DNA from: Hydractinia symbiolongicarpus
Taxonomy: Eukaryota; Cnidaria; Hydrozoa; Anthoathecata; Hydractiniidae
Assembly (NCBI RefSeq): GCF_029227915.1
Contig: NC_079882.1
Coordinates: 17,806,501-17,870,500 of the forward strand
DNA: 64,000 nt
Direction: 5' to 3'
A program made the position numbers and the translations under genes. The notes below the pieces were generated by a model. The model was not told the DNA's origin. It worked only from the letters and a program-made list of their open reading frames with translations, and searched no databases. This document shows positions 39,444-50,370 of this stretch, in pieces (the first letter of the stretch is position 1; the number at the start of each line of letters is the position of its first letter).

Positions 39444-40466
39444 CATTTTTGTCGTATTTTTCGAGGTCTTAATACCTAGGAGCCTCGATAGACTTTTGAC
39501 GACTGTATAGTGAGTCTTTTTGTCATCTGTAAGGAGCAGTAGATTCACCTGCTTGCCACGTCCGCTATGATGTGATCACCTCAGGATATTGATCTTTTTT
39601 TCCCATTATACACAAGACGTTTACCGCAATGTCAGGATTGTTCGCCTCAAATTTGTATATGCTTTTGATGGTTGTAGGAATCTCTATACCCTGCTAATTG
39701 TAGAAGTCTACGTAGGGTCTCAGTGTGGTGATTCTTTGGGGGTCTCTTTCAATCTCCGTATGATGCAGAGATGCTATCACAGCCCACCTGAAACACTCCT
39801 CATCCTCGTTTTTAAGGTTAATAATTGCCTTTTTCGAAGCTATCCACTTAGGTGCTTGTATATACGATAAGCCCCTCGTTAGCCTCAATTTGTGGAAGTC
39901 TACGTCAAAGTATATGATTCGGCTAATCGTAAAGCCACTTTGAGGTAGTGCTGGATGTTCCACATGCGTTTTGATTTGGGCGAACATCCTGTCCAGCACG
40001 TCGTCCACGTCGCTACCTTGGAGTATTGACGTCATGTTACTATTGAAGACCTTCTTCACCTCAATATACTCGTCGTTTGCCCCCTCCATATTTGATGGTT
40101 TCTTTCACATGATCCACAGCGACAGCTGTACCTTTGCTGAGCCCATATCTTCTACCTGCCCCTCAACCAAGGTTTTCACGTTGGGTCGCACCATCCCTAT
40201 ATACCCGTCTACGTCGGCTCCCCTATGCCAGGAAAGCGGAAGTTTCGAAAGGTACTGTGGAGAGCATTCTTATGTTCCCGAGGTGTGTAGTCATGCTCCG
40301 GTTGATTGTAGAGATTTTGGATATCTGGAAGATAATCTTCCTCAGCCTCTTTTTCTACCTTGTCATGAAGTGTAGGCCTTGTGTTGGCCGGCCTGTTATA
40401 GAACCCCATCACACCACGTTTAAAGGCTGCATAGGTTCCCTTGACCCGTTCTTTTATAGACTTTCA

Positions 40467-41945
40467 GGGTCGGATCCAGGTTTTTTATGTAACTAAGCAA
40501 CAAAATTCTTTGAGAGGTTACCGCCCAGAATGGGCGTTAAAAATACGCCAAATGGGCGGACCTAATAGCAACAAAATTTATCACCTTGTTCAGGCTTTTT
40601 TCATCGTTAAAAAGTACAATAAGTAACAATATACATAAAAAAATATATAGCTAAAATATATAAAACATGTAAACTATGTATAAATCAATCAGCAAGTATA
40701 TATATTTCAAAAAGCTTTTATCTCTTATTCTGATCAGCAAACTCATCTATCACTTCATCAGAGATCACAGTGATTGACCTGTTAAACATGATAACTGCTA
40801 GGCTGCTTAACCTTTCCTCCGACATTGTGTTTCGCATCTGAGTCTTTAAACGAGATACTTTTCTAACAAGTGCATGAAGTTACAGGAATTGTAGCCAAAA
40901 TTCTCAAAACTTCACGGATTGATGGAAATGTGTACCTATTTGTGGTTTTAAGTAAAGAGGTGATATCTGTTGATAGAGCACCTTGATAGTTTTTTCCAAA
41001 ATATCCCCCACATATCCAACTGGGCATAAGTTACTATGGGCCGGAATATCACTCGCAACTGACTACTGACTGTATCACATATAATTTACTCCTGTCAGGA
41101 ATCGGACCTGAACCTTTGACGAAATTGTATCATAAATATCATACCATTTGATCACATGAGTTTAGACATTTAGTAAAAAATTATTATACCTCAACTACAT
41201 TAAAAATTGATAAAACGCACATTAAATGATGCCAAATGAAAGATTTTGAAACACATCTTGCTTACTCAGTTATGGCCAGTTCTCTTGCCTTTGTCTTTGT
41301 ATACACATCACAACCATCCGATAAACATTGCACAAAAATATTGTCAAGCGGTTGATCAAAATTCTCAAAAGCCAGGGTTTCATCGCGAATCAGCAACACA
41401 GAAATAGATCTGTAAAGAGAGTTACCATCTCCACTGACACTGCATAACAAAAAAATACATCAGATAGAAAGGTAGTTATGAAATAAACAATATTAGTAAG
41501 ATTGGTAAGATTTTTTCTATCCATATTGTTATAGCTATATAACATATGTCAAGTAGTCTTGGTGGAGGGCACCACTACGGTGACTTGGCTTGAAAATTGA
41601 TGGATACGTTTTCCATCCTTAATACAGCTCTGTTTCTACTCATCATACTGGCTCAATATTCTCTCAAAATCCAACCACTAGTGTATCTTGCTAGGTATAA
41701 AATAACAAATGAAGCACCACATAAACATTCAAGAATTATTTTTGAGTGTATTTTTCTTTTGATTTATTTATTTGTGTGGGGAGGGTTGAGTATAAAAAAT
41801 AACACAAGACAAAGAAGTAGCTACAAACTCATTTTGTTGAAAAAATATAGCACCAGAAGTTTCATACAGAACAGGATTAGTGAAAGAACTTAGTGTACAC
41901 ACATTCTCAGCTACTATAGTGAATAATAAATAAGTATACGGAACG
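40467..41945. other. foreign segment inside Polinton A polymerase region
   Basis: The left edge begins CAGGGTCGGATCCAGG, which resembles a hAT-type terminus, and a similar string in the same orientation recurs at about 41095 (CAGGAATCGGACCTGAACC). No matching inverted right end was found, so the type is unresolved. AT-rich. It contains an OTU-like fragment at 41262-41450. Confidence 0.4.
41262..41450 (-). pseudogene. OTU-like cysteine protease fragment
   Basis: The start SGDGNSLYRSISVLL fits the OTU active-site motif (DGNCLYRAIS) with the catalytic Cys replaced by Ser. Only about 60 residues are open and no His box is seen. OTU domains are often carried by transposons; this is a fragment, not an active enzyme. 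Confidence 0.4.
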
Positions 41946-42298
41946 ATTTTTCGACAGCTCCTGTTTCTCAAAAATGTCCATCTCAGATGGGGCAATACCC
42001 AGTTGTACCATTCCCTGATTTTACTTCCCATAGTTGGACGGGCCTTCGCCATCTCCTGTCTCTCGAAGACGTCCATATCCCCCGATGCTATAGGCTAAGC
42101 TGGTTATTTAGGTGGCCTACAAGCATACTGCCGTACATCCTCCGATGTTGGTTTAACCGGAACCTTTTTAGGTGGTTTCCAGGCGTATTGTGGTACATTC
42201 AATAAAGAAATCAATTCAACCTTGCGTAGCCTATAATACCCGGTTAAGCCACGGGTTTTTGCAATATCACGTAATTGTTTCACGGTATATGTATTCAT

Positions 42299-43642
42299 TT
42301 CTTTATTGTATGGATTTTTACTTTGTCGGAGGATTTCGTAACGGTCAAAAAATACTAACGCAATTCCCCTCATTACTGCGCATGCGTTGAATGATAGGGA
42401 ATTCCCCCTGTGCTAGAAATTTGGACTCATTTGCAGCATTGATGACGTCATCACTCATTAGGGAATTACCCCTACTCAGCACCGCATGATAGGGACTTAT
42501 CCCTTGAATTCCATAGCTCAACATGGCATGGTATTGGATGGTACTGGATATTCAGAACTTGCTGTGACGTTGGTGCGTGCGCGACTGCGCTAGAACATAC
42601 ATTTCTTTATCTCTATATTTCCTGAATTTTGTTTACACGTTGCTTCCAATGTGTAGAGCTTGATACGCTGATCAAAATAATGTATAGAATCACGTACAAC
42701 ATCAACAATAATAATAAAGTCAGAAATGACACATCTCAAATATTTACATCTTATAAAGTAATTACGTTGAACCTTTAATATTTTAATAAAAAGTGTCAAA
42801 ACATCAAATTTATATCTGGAAAATCATTCATTCGGTTGCATACTATCCTGTTAAATATACCCAAAATGTAAAAATTATATAACCGGTTAAGAACACAAAA
42901 ATTTTTCTTAGTATGATGATCTGTAGTGACCTTTACCAACCATTTTAAACGTCAAAAAAGAATAAGAAGTAAATTTTGAATGAACAGATATTATTTTTAG
43001 AATATATACGGTCCGTCCTCACAAAGGTTTACACAAAATGTAAAACAGATTGGTTTTTGAGCATATGCAAATCAACGAAAATCAGTTCATTTAGCATGTC
43101 CTATATTGCCATTGTCCATAAATCTTCCACATAAAGGTTATGAAACACATAAAATTATAGAAAAATCAGACATTTCATCATACAATATAAAAAACAAGAA
43201 AGTTTTAGTCAGAACATTTAGTAATTTTTTCACTATCACCAAACACAGTTATTACTACAATTTTAAAATTCTTAACAAAAACGTGAATTTGTTCTTTCAG
43301 TATATATATATTGCATGTGGTCTTTTTCCCACAAAAGTTTACACAAATTTTTAAAACACAGCAGTTTGCAACATAAACAAAAACACGAACAGCCATACCA
43401 TCCTCTCATAAATTAAAATGAGTCATAAACCCACGTAAATTGGCAATAATGTCCCCCTGTAAAAGTAACCTGGCATTTTACATGTAGGCTGACAAAAGTT
43501 TAACAGGAAGTCAAAAACAAAACAATAAAAAATAACATAACACACACGCTATAAATAAAAAAATATTCCACTTGTCATTTTACTTGTTAAGTTTACGGAA
43601 ATGTGAAAATAATTATACTCTTAAAAAAATACATCCTACTTA
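42299..43642. other. right flank of Polinton A and AT-rich spacer
   Basis: At 42380-42500 lie two GGGAATT-containing blocks and GATGACGTCATC, reminiscent of the terminal region of Polinton B (TGACGTCA, GGGAAATTCCC), so the outer end of A is likely here. Beyond about 42600 I see only AT-rich sequence without genes. Confidence 0.4.
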
Positions 43643-43646
43643 TCCT

Positions 43647-43792
43647 TGTTTAATATTTAGTATAAATTATACTAATTATGTTAATTTATGTTGCCGTTTG
43701 TATTTCGTGTTTTGTATTTTAAGTTTTTAATTTTGAATTTGGAGTCGACTATATACTACACTAAAAGAACCAAAATTTCGTATTATTTTTCA
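43647..43792 (+). repeat. 5' LTR
   Basis: TGTTTAATATTTAG to TTATTTTTCA; matches 56378-56526 with a few single-base differences. Unusually short for a BEL element. Confidence 0.9.
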
Positions 43793-43810
43793 TGGTCCAC
43801 CGAGCCGGAT
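43793..43810 (+). other. primer binding site candidate
   Basis: TGG-starting 16-18-mer immediately after the 5' LTR, complementary to a tRNA 3' end of the form ...CCGGCTCGGTGGACCA. tRNA not identified. Confidence 0.6.
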
Positions 43811-43816
43811 AATAAG

Positions 43817-44706
43817 ATGAGTTTAGAAAGAATGTTAAGAAAGAAGAACGCACTTGTGAGTAGTGTCTGTGGAATTATTAACAACAACGAGAGTAAGTTA
43901 GAAAATTGGAAAGAATTTTGAGAAGAATTACTCGCATCTGAAACGATACTCAGCCAGAGATTAACACAAGTGAAGAATATTTATGACGAAATATTTGAAA
44001 TAGCTATGAGCGATGATGATGCGACTTTTTTGTTATGTATTTGAATAATTTAAAGGAAACTTGTAAAAGAACAGTTGAAATTGAGCCTGTTCTAAGAGAG
44101 AGAAGCAACTTGCACAAAGAAACTGTTAGATTACCCAAGTTAGAAATTACAAAGTTTACTGGTGACTGTACAAAATGGTTAGGTTTTTATGAAAGTTTTG
44201 AAGCCTTGATTCATAAGTCACAACTAAATAACATTGAAAAATTTAATTATTTGAGGTGCTATTTAGAAGGAGACGCTTTAAATTGTATATCTGGGTTATC
44301 TCTTTCTAACGAAAATTACGAGGAAGCATTGAAGCTATTGTCCAACAGATTTGGAAATCCACAAGTAATTATAAACCCACACATGCACGAATTATTGAAG
44401 ATGAAAAGAGTTTATAGCGATCGCGACCTAACAGCTCTTCGACGACTCTACGATGATATAGGATCTCATGTACGAAGTTTAAACAGCTTGGGTATTGAAG
44501 GAAAGGACTATGGCTGTTTACTCAATCCGATCATTATGGAACGATTGCCGCTCGAATTTAAATTGACTGTTTCCAGGAATCTGAAACAAGAGGTCTGGGA
44601 TATTAACAAACTCCTCGAACTAATAAATGACGAGTTAAAAGCTAGAGAAAATTGCATCGTATCGAATCCTACCGTTAACTCACACCTTGGAGGAAAGAAT
44701 ACGTAA
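43817..44706 (+). pseudogene. gag: BEL/Pao gag, N-terminal and capsid part
   Basis: Starts MSLERMLRKKNALVSSVCGII; an in-frame TGA at 43919 and a frameshift near 44030 break it. The capsid-like region reads LPKLEITKFTGDCTKWLGFYESFEALIHKS, KFNYLRCYLEGDALNCISGL, NYEEALKLLSNRFGNP, the hallmark of BEL/Pao gag (DUF1759 type). It forms the particle shell in active elements. Confidence 0.8.
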
Positions 44707-45465
44707 GGAGAAACAACTTCATTTCTGTACTCTTTAAATGTATTGAATTTTCTATTGTATTTAATTTCAAAAGAATCAGTGCGTGATGTGCTCGACCGAG
44801 TCTTTTTCGCAAAAAAATGATCAAATTCCATATTCTCCTTTAATAGGGGCTAACTTTTTTCTATTGAAATCTGACTGTAACACGCTGCAGGCACGTGATA
44901 TTTGCATGGAAAGTGTGCCTAATATAAGTCGGTGAACATTGCTGTTAAAAACTTCAACATTACGTTTGAAAATAAGCGTTTAACCATGACATTAACCTAT
45001 TTTTACAGGCTTGAGTATACCACTTTGATCATATAAAAAACAATATAGATATATATGCGCCGGACGAGTGCCGACAAAATGTGTGCTGGATTAATGTTTA
45101 TTCTAACTAAAGAAATAACTTCTTATAACAGAACGTCGTTTTAAAACGAGACATAAACTTTTTCTTTTTGTTTACAAAAGTGTCGAGCATGTGCTTCTTC
45201 GCTAATTATGTTAACATAAGAACAAAAGAAATTTTACCGATTTCAATATGGCTTTTTGTTTTGATAATATTATCAAATTCATCATCAAATTATCTAATTG
45301 TTTTTATAACCAATCATAGTTGCGAATTGATATTCACGAATAATTTAGTCACACAACCGCCAAAATTTCAAATGAAGTTTCTATACAGACACCTGCTAGA
45401 ACCTCACGCAGTGTTTCAATAGAATTAAAAGAGTTGTTTCTCCTTCCGTATTCTTTCCTCCAAGC
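44684..45465. repeat. ~35-bp inverted repeat bounding non-gag sequence
   Basis: CTTGGAGGAAAGAATACG(T)AAGGAGAAACAACT at about 44686-44720 recurs inverted at about 45430-45465. The 0.7 kb between has no BEL coding sense and separates the gag capsid part from its zinc knuckles. It may be a foldback insertion or a rearrangement product. Confidence 0.55.
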
Positions 45466-45498
45466 TCACACAGAACAGAAAAGGATCATAGTAACGAC

Positions 45499-46163
45499 AT
45501 GGGTAAGAAACGTTTTGATTTTTCGCATTCATATGAGACCTCTTCTGGCGCGTCTTTGTTATCTGATTTCAGGCCCAAGCAGAAATGCGTATTTTGTGAA
45601 GGTTGTCATTGGCCTGACAAGTGCCCAGTTATTACGGATGTGGCGTCTAGAAAGGAGTGTCTAAAAAATCAAATCGTTGTTTTTTGTGCTTCGGGGAAAA
45701 TCACAAACAAAATCAATGCCGAAAGAAAAAACCGTGTTTTTATTGTAGAGGTATACACAATTCCGCACTTTGTTTTCAAAAAACAAGAAAAAGGGTGATT
45801 CCCCGGGCACAGAAAAAGAACCGTCGCAGGTTACGCATCAAAACCATGTGCAAAATAATTCAAACAACGTGTTTTTGCAAACTGCGGATGTCATGCTCAA
45901 AAATCCAACCACCAACCAAAGCGTACAAGTTCAGGTTTTGTTCGATGGGGGTTCTCAGAGGACATACATCTCTGATCGCGCTCGAAGAATGTTGAATTTA
46001 AACACCAAGATCACTTAAATTATCAGCCGTGACACGAGACAAAAACACCATTTCATTTAGCGCACTTTCGGTACCTATAATTTGTTTACCAATTAAATCG
46101 CAACCCGTAAATTCAGCAAAACAAAAATTTACAGATTTGAAAGAGACTGATTTCGCTTCTTCG
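45499..46163 (+). pseudogene. BEL gag zinc knuckles and aspartic protease
   Basis: Two frames give CVFCEGCHWPDKC and CFLCFGENHKQNQC followed by CFYCRGIHNSALC, three zinc knuckles. The protease follows: VQVLFDGGSQRTYIS, where DGGS replaces the usual DTG/DSG, as in BEL proteases (DUF1758). Reading continues in another frame (ALSVPIICLPI) up to the Harbinger insertion at 46164. Confidence 0.7.
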
Positions 46164-46316
46164 GGAGTGCATGAGTAGGGAGTTTCCGAAGTTCCAACGG
46201 CGACGGCAACGGCAACGTAGTAGCAGCGGTCGTCGTCCCCGTTGCGGTTGGGTGAATAGGGAGTTTCCGAAGTTCCAACGGCCCTCATTAAGTGGCGGTA
46301 AAAACGAAAGTGGAAG

Positions 46317-47374
46317 ATGCCTAGTTTTCGAGAAAATAGATTTGCTATTTTCGAGGCTTATAGTTCTAACCTACTAAGCGATGAAGATTTTTTACTTCCT
46401 TATGATTTAAACAGATCAAAAAACTTAGATTTACCTTACTGGGATTTTCCAAGTTTTGACCTTGACTTACTTTCAGACGACGAATGCAAAGCTGAGTTTC
46501 GATTTCTGAGAAATGATATTTACAAACTGAGCGAAAAACTATTGTTTCCAGATGAAATTACATGTAACAATGGTTTCAGAGTTTCTGGAATTACAGCATT
46601 GTGTATCTTATTGATTAGATTTTTTTTAGAAGATTTTCTTATCCTTGCCGATATTTGGACATGATCCCTCATTTTGCATTATCTATACCTCAAATGTGTA
46701 TGATATTCAAGAATTCAATGAACTTCGTGTATAATCGTTGGGGTCACTTAGTGTCAACATTCAATCAAGATTGGCTTTCTCCACAGAATTTAGAGAAATT
46801 TGCCCAGGTTATTCATGCTAGAGGCGCTCCATTACAAAATTGTTGGGGATTTATAGATGGAACTGTCAGAAGAGTTTGCAGACCTGAGAGGAATCAGCGA
46901 ATTTTATACAATGGACACAAAAAGGTGCATGCAATAAAGTTCCAATCAGTAGTTGCACCGAATGGACTCATAGCTAATCTATATGGGCCGGTGGAAGGCA
47001 GGCGCCATGATGCCACCATGCTAGCAAGATCTGGTCTTCTACAATTGCTTCAACAACATTCCAGAGCTCCAAATGGAGCATTGCTGTGTATTTATGGTGA
47101 TCCTGCTTATCCTCTTAGACGGCAACTACAAGCACCTTTTAGAGGAGCTCACGTGACCCCCTTACAAAGAGATTGGAATAAGGCAATGAGTGGAGTCCGG
47201 ACTGCAGTAGAATGGGTCTTTGGAGACATCATAAATTATTTCAAATTTCTTGACTTCTATAAAAACTTGAAAATACAACTTAGTGCAGTTGGAAAATTGT
47301 ACATTGTGTGTGCTTTACTACATAATGCACGGTCATGCTTTTATGGATCAACAACAACAGAATTCTTTGACTGA
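46317..47374 (+). pseudogene. HARBI1-like transposase (DDE_Tnp_4)
   Basis: N-terminal helical part from MPSFRENRF; a single frameshift at the T8 run near 46620 separates it from the catalytic part. FIDGTVRRVCRP carries the first Asp, NLYGPVEGRRHDATML and IYGDPAYPLR the second, and RTAVEWVFGDI the Glu. Total about 350 residues, normal for the family. Only one lesion, so the copy is young. Confidence 0.85.
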
Positions 47375-47522
47375 CCCCCACCAATAATTGACGAGTATTT
47401 TCAGTAAAAATGGATTGTTAAAAAAGTGTAACAATATCCAAACAAAATGTAAATTTATACAGTATATATACATATATATACAACTATGTACTTCTTGAAG
47501 AAAATGTATGTCAATGTTGTTT

Positions 47523-48440
47523 TTATGAAGGTGGTGTTTTGTTCAAAAATTGCAACAATGCAAGATTTACTTGCTGCTGCTGCTGCTGCAACAAAGCAGT
47601 AGTTTGTTGCTGTTGTTGCAACAACATTTGATGCACCTTTGCAGAACTGTTTTGCCTTTCTTCCATTTCACTCTTCTTAAGGCTTAACTCTAACCTTCTA
47701 AGTTCAAATTCCGCTTTGTTTTTTTCTCTCAAGTAGTTTAAAGTTTCAGGCTTTGATCTTCTTCTTTTCCGTGGTACTTCTTCATCTGTGTTGGCTCGTT
47801 TCTTTGTTTCACCGAACGTCTCAAGTAATTGAAGTCGAAACTCTTCAGCTTGATTCATCTCCAGCTCTGCATTCTCTTTCTGTTTTGATTTTTGTTTTTC
47901 GTGAAGCTCATCATTGTCTTTAAATTGACATATGATGTCTGCTATTCCTTTCTCCCATTCTGTTTCTTCTTCTGGCGCTATAACAGATGCTTTGTTCTCG
48001 TCTGCTTTTTTTTCAAGTATTTTTTTTCCAACAATTTGAAATGATCTCTTACTGATCGATCGTCTACTTTAAAAATTGGATCAGCTATTTGATTTAAACT
48101 CTCTACAATTCGTTTCCATACGAGACCACGCTCTGGTGACCCTCTTTTTTGTTGCCATGGTTCGAAAAGAAGCATTTCTCGAATGAGAAGAACATCATGT
48201 CCTGGGGTCCAGCACATTGGCTTCCTAAAATGATAAAAAAATTTATTCAATTTGATCCCCAACTGATCAGCCAAAAAAATTATGCTTAAACAATAAAAAG
48301 TTAACCTTGAAAAACACATTTGAAAGCCCTCTTATAACTGACTTATTCTCCTAGTGAAATGAGAAAAGAGACTCTTTCAGAGCATAAAAAGTCTCATGGC
48401 TATGTATGTTATGATTATAAACTTACGCTTTGGCAGCCAT
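47523..48440 (-). pseudogene. Harbinger Myb/SANT-like DNA-binding protein, intron-containing
   Basis: Exon 1 is 48427-48440 (MAAKA) with a GTAAGT donor; exon 2 begins at 48224 after a TTTTAG acceptor and reads MCWTPGHDVLLIREM, a Myb/SANT trihelix (W-x-x-I-VESLNQ, VDDRSVRDHF). A 1-nt shift at an A8 run near 48005 leads to the frame EWEKGIADII and a C-terminal coiled coil with Gln runs (ALLQQQQQQ). In Harbinger elements this protein helps the transposase reach the nucleus and the DNA ends. Confidence 0.7.
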
Positions 48441-48624
48441 TTTCTTTGACGTTTTCACCACAACTTCAAATTCATAGAAATGAAGTCGGTTTTCGCGGAA
48501 CAGAACATCAAATTGGGGATTCCTTTGCTATGCGCATGCGTACATCACAAAAAACATTGTTCTCCCGTTGGCGTTGCCGTTGCGGTCTTGTTTTCGGAAA
48601 CTCGCTAGTCTGGAGTGCATGAGT

Positions 48625-49801
48625 CTGTGAGAGGGTGTGAAAAGAACGAAACATCGACAAATAATTTGATTCATACCTTGCGTGTTGATTGTTGTGAGAG
48701 GGAAACTGACATTCTTGATAAGCAGTTGAACAAATTTTGGGAATTGGATAGTATTGGGATTTCAAAAAATGAAAAATCTTGTTATGATCTCGTTTTTGAT
48801 AAGATAAAAAAGAATGAAGATAATCGTTATGAGTTAGCCTTGCCGTTTAAAGAAAATCATTCCTTACTGCCAGACAATTTTGAACTCAGCCGAAAGCGCT
48901 TATTAAAAGTACACAATCGCTTGAAAAACAACCCGTCGCTTCTAGTTGATTACGATAATATTTTTAAGGAACAAATGAATTTGGGTATTATTGAACCAGT
49001 ACGCGATGTTGGGACACCGGGAGAAATACATTACTTGCCACACTTACGATGACGTTAAACGATGACGATAAAAGCACGACAAAAATGAGAATAGTTTTTG
49101 ATGCTTCTGCGAAAATTAACCACGAGTCGCCTTGTCTAAACGACATACTGTACAAGGGTCCTCAGCTAACGCCGCAACTGTACGTTGTCCTCTTGCGATT
49201 CAGATCATATCCTATAGTTTTGATAGCCGACATAGAAAAAGCATTTCTACAAATTGCGATTAAAGAAACAGATCGTAACTTTTTGAGGTTTTTGTGGTTT
49301 GACGATATCCTTGCGGAACAACCCACCATCGTTAGAAATCGATTCGCCCGTTTAGTGTTTGGATTGACGAGTTCACCATTTTGTTTGAACGGTACTATTC
49401 GAAATCACGTGAGTCAGTATGAATTTGACCCACTGTTTGTTCAAAAGGTTGTGAGGTCGTTTTTTGTCGACGATTTTATTGGCGGTCACGTGAATGATAA
49501 AGAAGTTGTAAAGTTGTTTAAACAGCTTAAACTCCGATTTATAGAAGGGAATTTTTATCTTCGTAAATGGCACACAAATAATGAAAATGTTCGGAACTAT
49601 ATAAATCATATCACCAACTCAACCGCGCCTCCCCAAACTAATGGTAAAATTCTTGGACTTGTTTGGAATGAACAGACCGATAAATTATGTTTTGACTTTT
49701 CAGAATTATTGAAGTCGGCAAAAGCGTTAAAACCTACTAAGAGAAATATATTCGTCTTCGTTCTACGATCCTGTGGGACTCATTCAACCTATTTTGATTA
49801 G
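48625..49801 (+). pseudogene. pol: BEL/Pao reverse transcriptase
   Basis: Resumes after the Harbinger insert. Pieces: LLPDNFELSRKRLLKVHNRL, IIEPV, frameshift near 49050, then STTKMRIVFDASAK, VVLLRFRSYPIVLIADIEKAFLQI, FLRFLWF, RLVFGLTSSPFCLN and the catalytic SFFVDDFIGG (FVDD for YVDD). The end FYDP-like region is frameshifted near 49765. Confidence 0.85.
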
Positions 49802-49815
49802 CATGAAAATTTTGA

Positions 49816-50370
49816 TTGCTGGGAAATTTGTTGTTGTCTCGTCTTGTAAAATCTGTTGTTGTCGCGTTGGAGAAAGAACTTTCTTTCGATAAAATTTTAT
49901 TTTGGACTGATTCGATTATCACTCTCTCATGGATAAAGGTGACATCAAAGGAGTTCGTACCGTTTGTTAAAAATCGTTTAAAAGAGATTAGAAATAACAG
50001 TGACGCTGGGAACTGGAATTATGTTAATACTGAAAAAAATCCAGCAGATCTCATCACTCAATGGGGAATCACCACTTTAAATTTGGCCGGAAACAATCTT
50101 TGGTGGGAGAGGCCAACGTTTTTGTGCGCGAAAGAATACCAGCTGCCACAGATAAAAGATCATGATTTATCACTTGAGCATTCAAATGAGCTGAAAAGAA
50201 GTAAACAAGTAGTGTTGCATAATTATACCGACATAATTAGTATCAACAATTGTGATAAGTATTCCATATTCACACGATTGGTCAGAATTACCGCATGGAT
50301 GTTAAGGTTCATTAAAAACATTAAAAGAAAGACCGAATTTTGGAGCAAATTCTACGATCTTGTGAAATAG
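49816..50370 (+). pseudogene. BEL/Pao RNase H region
   Basis: Reads ILFWTDSIITLSWIK and FVKNRLKEIR, NYVNTEKNPADLIT, LWWERPTFL, the typical BEL RNase H/Pao-peptidase linker. The catalytic Asp in WTDS is present; upstream part is degraded. Confidence 0.7.

Larger units (their letters stand above)
39449..42298 (-). pseudogene. polB: protein-primed DNA polymerase, N-terminal part (A copy), itself interrupted
   Basis: First coding part at 42298 (ATG after AATAAAGAA) has an SAP-like helix pair (VKQLRDIAKTRGLTGYYRLRKVELISLL), then about 42060-41990 a EMAKARP helix and EWYNWV. A foreign segment follows (about 40467-41945). Reading resumes near 40465 with a Lys/Arg-rich helix, TLHDKVEKEAEED (40360), VQLSLWIMWKK (about 40120), the Polinton polymerase N-terminal block with KKAIINLKNEDEECFRWAVIASLHH (39790-39880), and ends at 39449 in SLSRLLGIKTS. 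The frame then meets the target site of Polinton B and continues at 19250. Confidence 0.75.
6960..42560. mobile_element. Polinton A (Maverick/adintovirus-like), decayed, interrupted by Polinton B
   Basis: Genes at 7021-19250 and 39449-42298 form one element once the 20-kb insertion at 19251-39443 is set aside. Content: zinc-ribbon protein, several conserved unknowns, capsid candidate, membrane proteins, retroviral-type integrase, HNH remnant and protein-primed family B DNA polymerase on the minus strand. Gene order is the mirror of Polinton B. Nearly every gene has frameshifts or stops. No packaging ATPase was found; a foreign 0.9-kb segment lies where it would be expected. Outer limits are approximate because no terminal repeats were recognised. 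Confidence 0.8.
46177..48611. mobile_element. PIF/Harbinger-type DNA transposon
   Basis: Termini GGGAGTTTCCGAA (46178) and its near inverse TTCGGAAACTCGC (48594-48606). It carries a HARBI1-like transposase on the plus strand and a Myb/SANT-like protein on the minus strand, the usual Harbinger pair. A 13-bp direct repeat GGAGTGCATGAGT lies at 46164-46176 and 48612-48624. Subterminal repeat of AGGGAGTTTCCGAAGTTCC occurs again at about 46258. Confidence 0.8.

Noticed and set aside
40466-41120. hAT transposon defined by CAGGGTCGGATCCAGG
   Set aside because: The second similar string is in the same orientation and no transposase or 8-bp duplication was found; kept only as an unresolved foreign segment.
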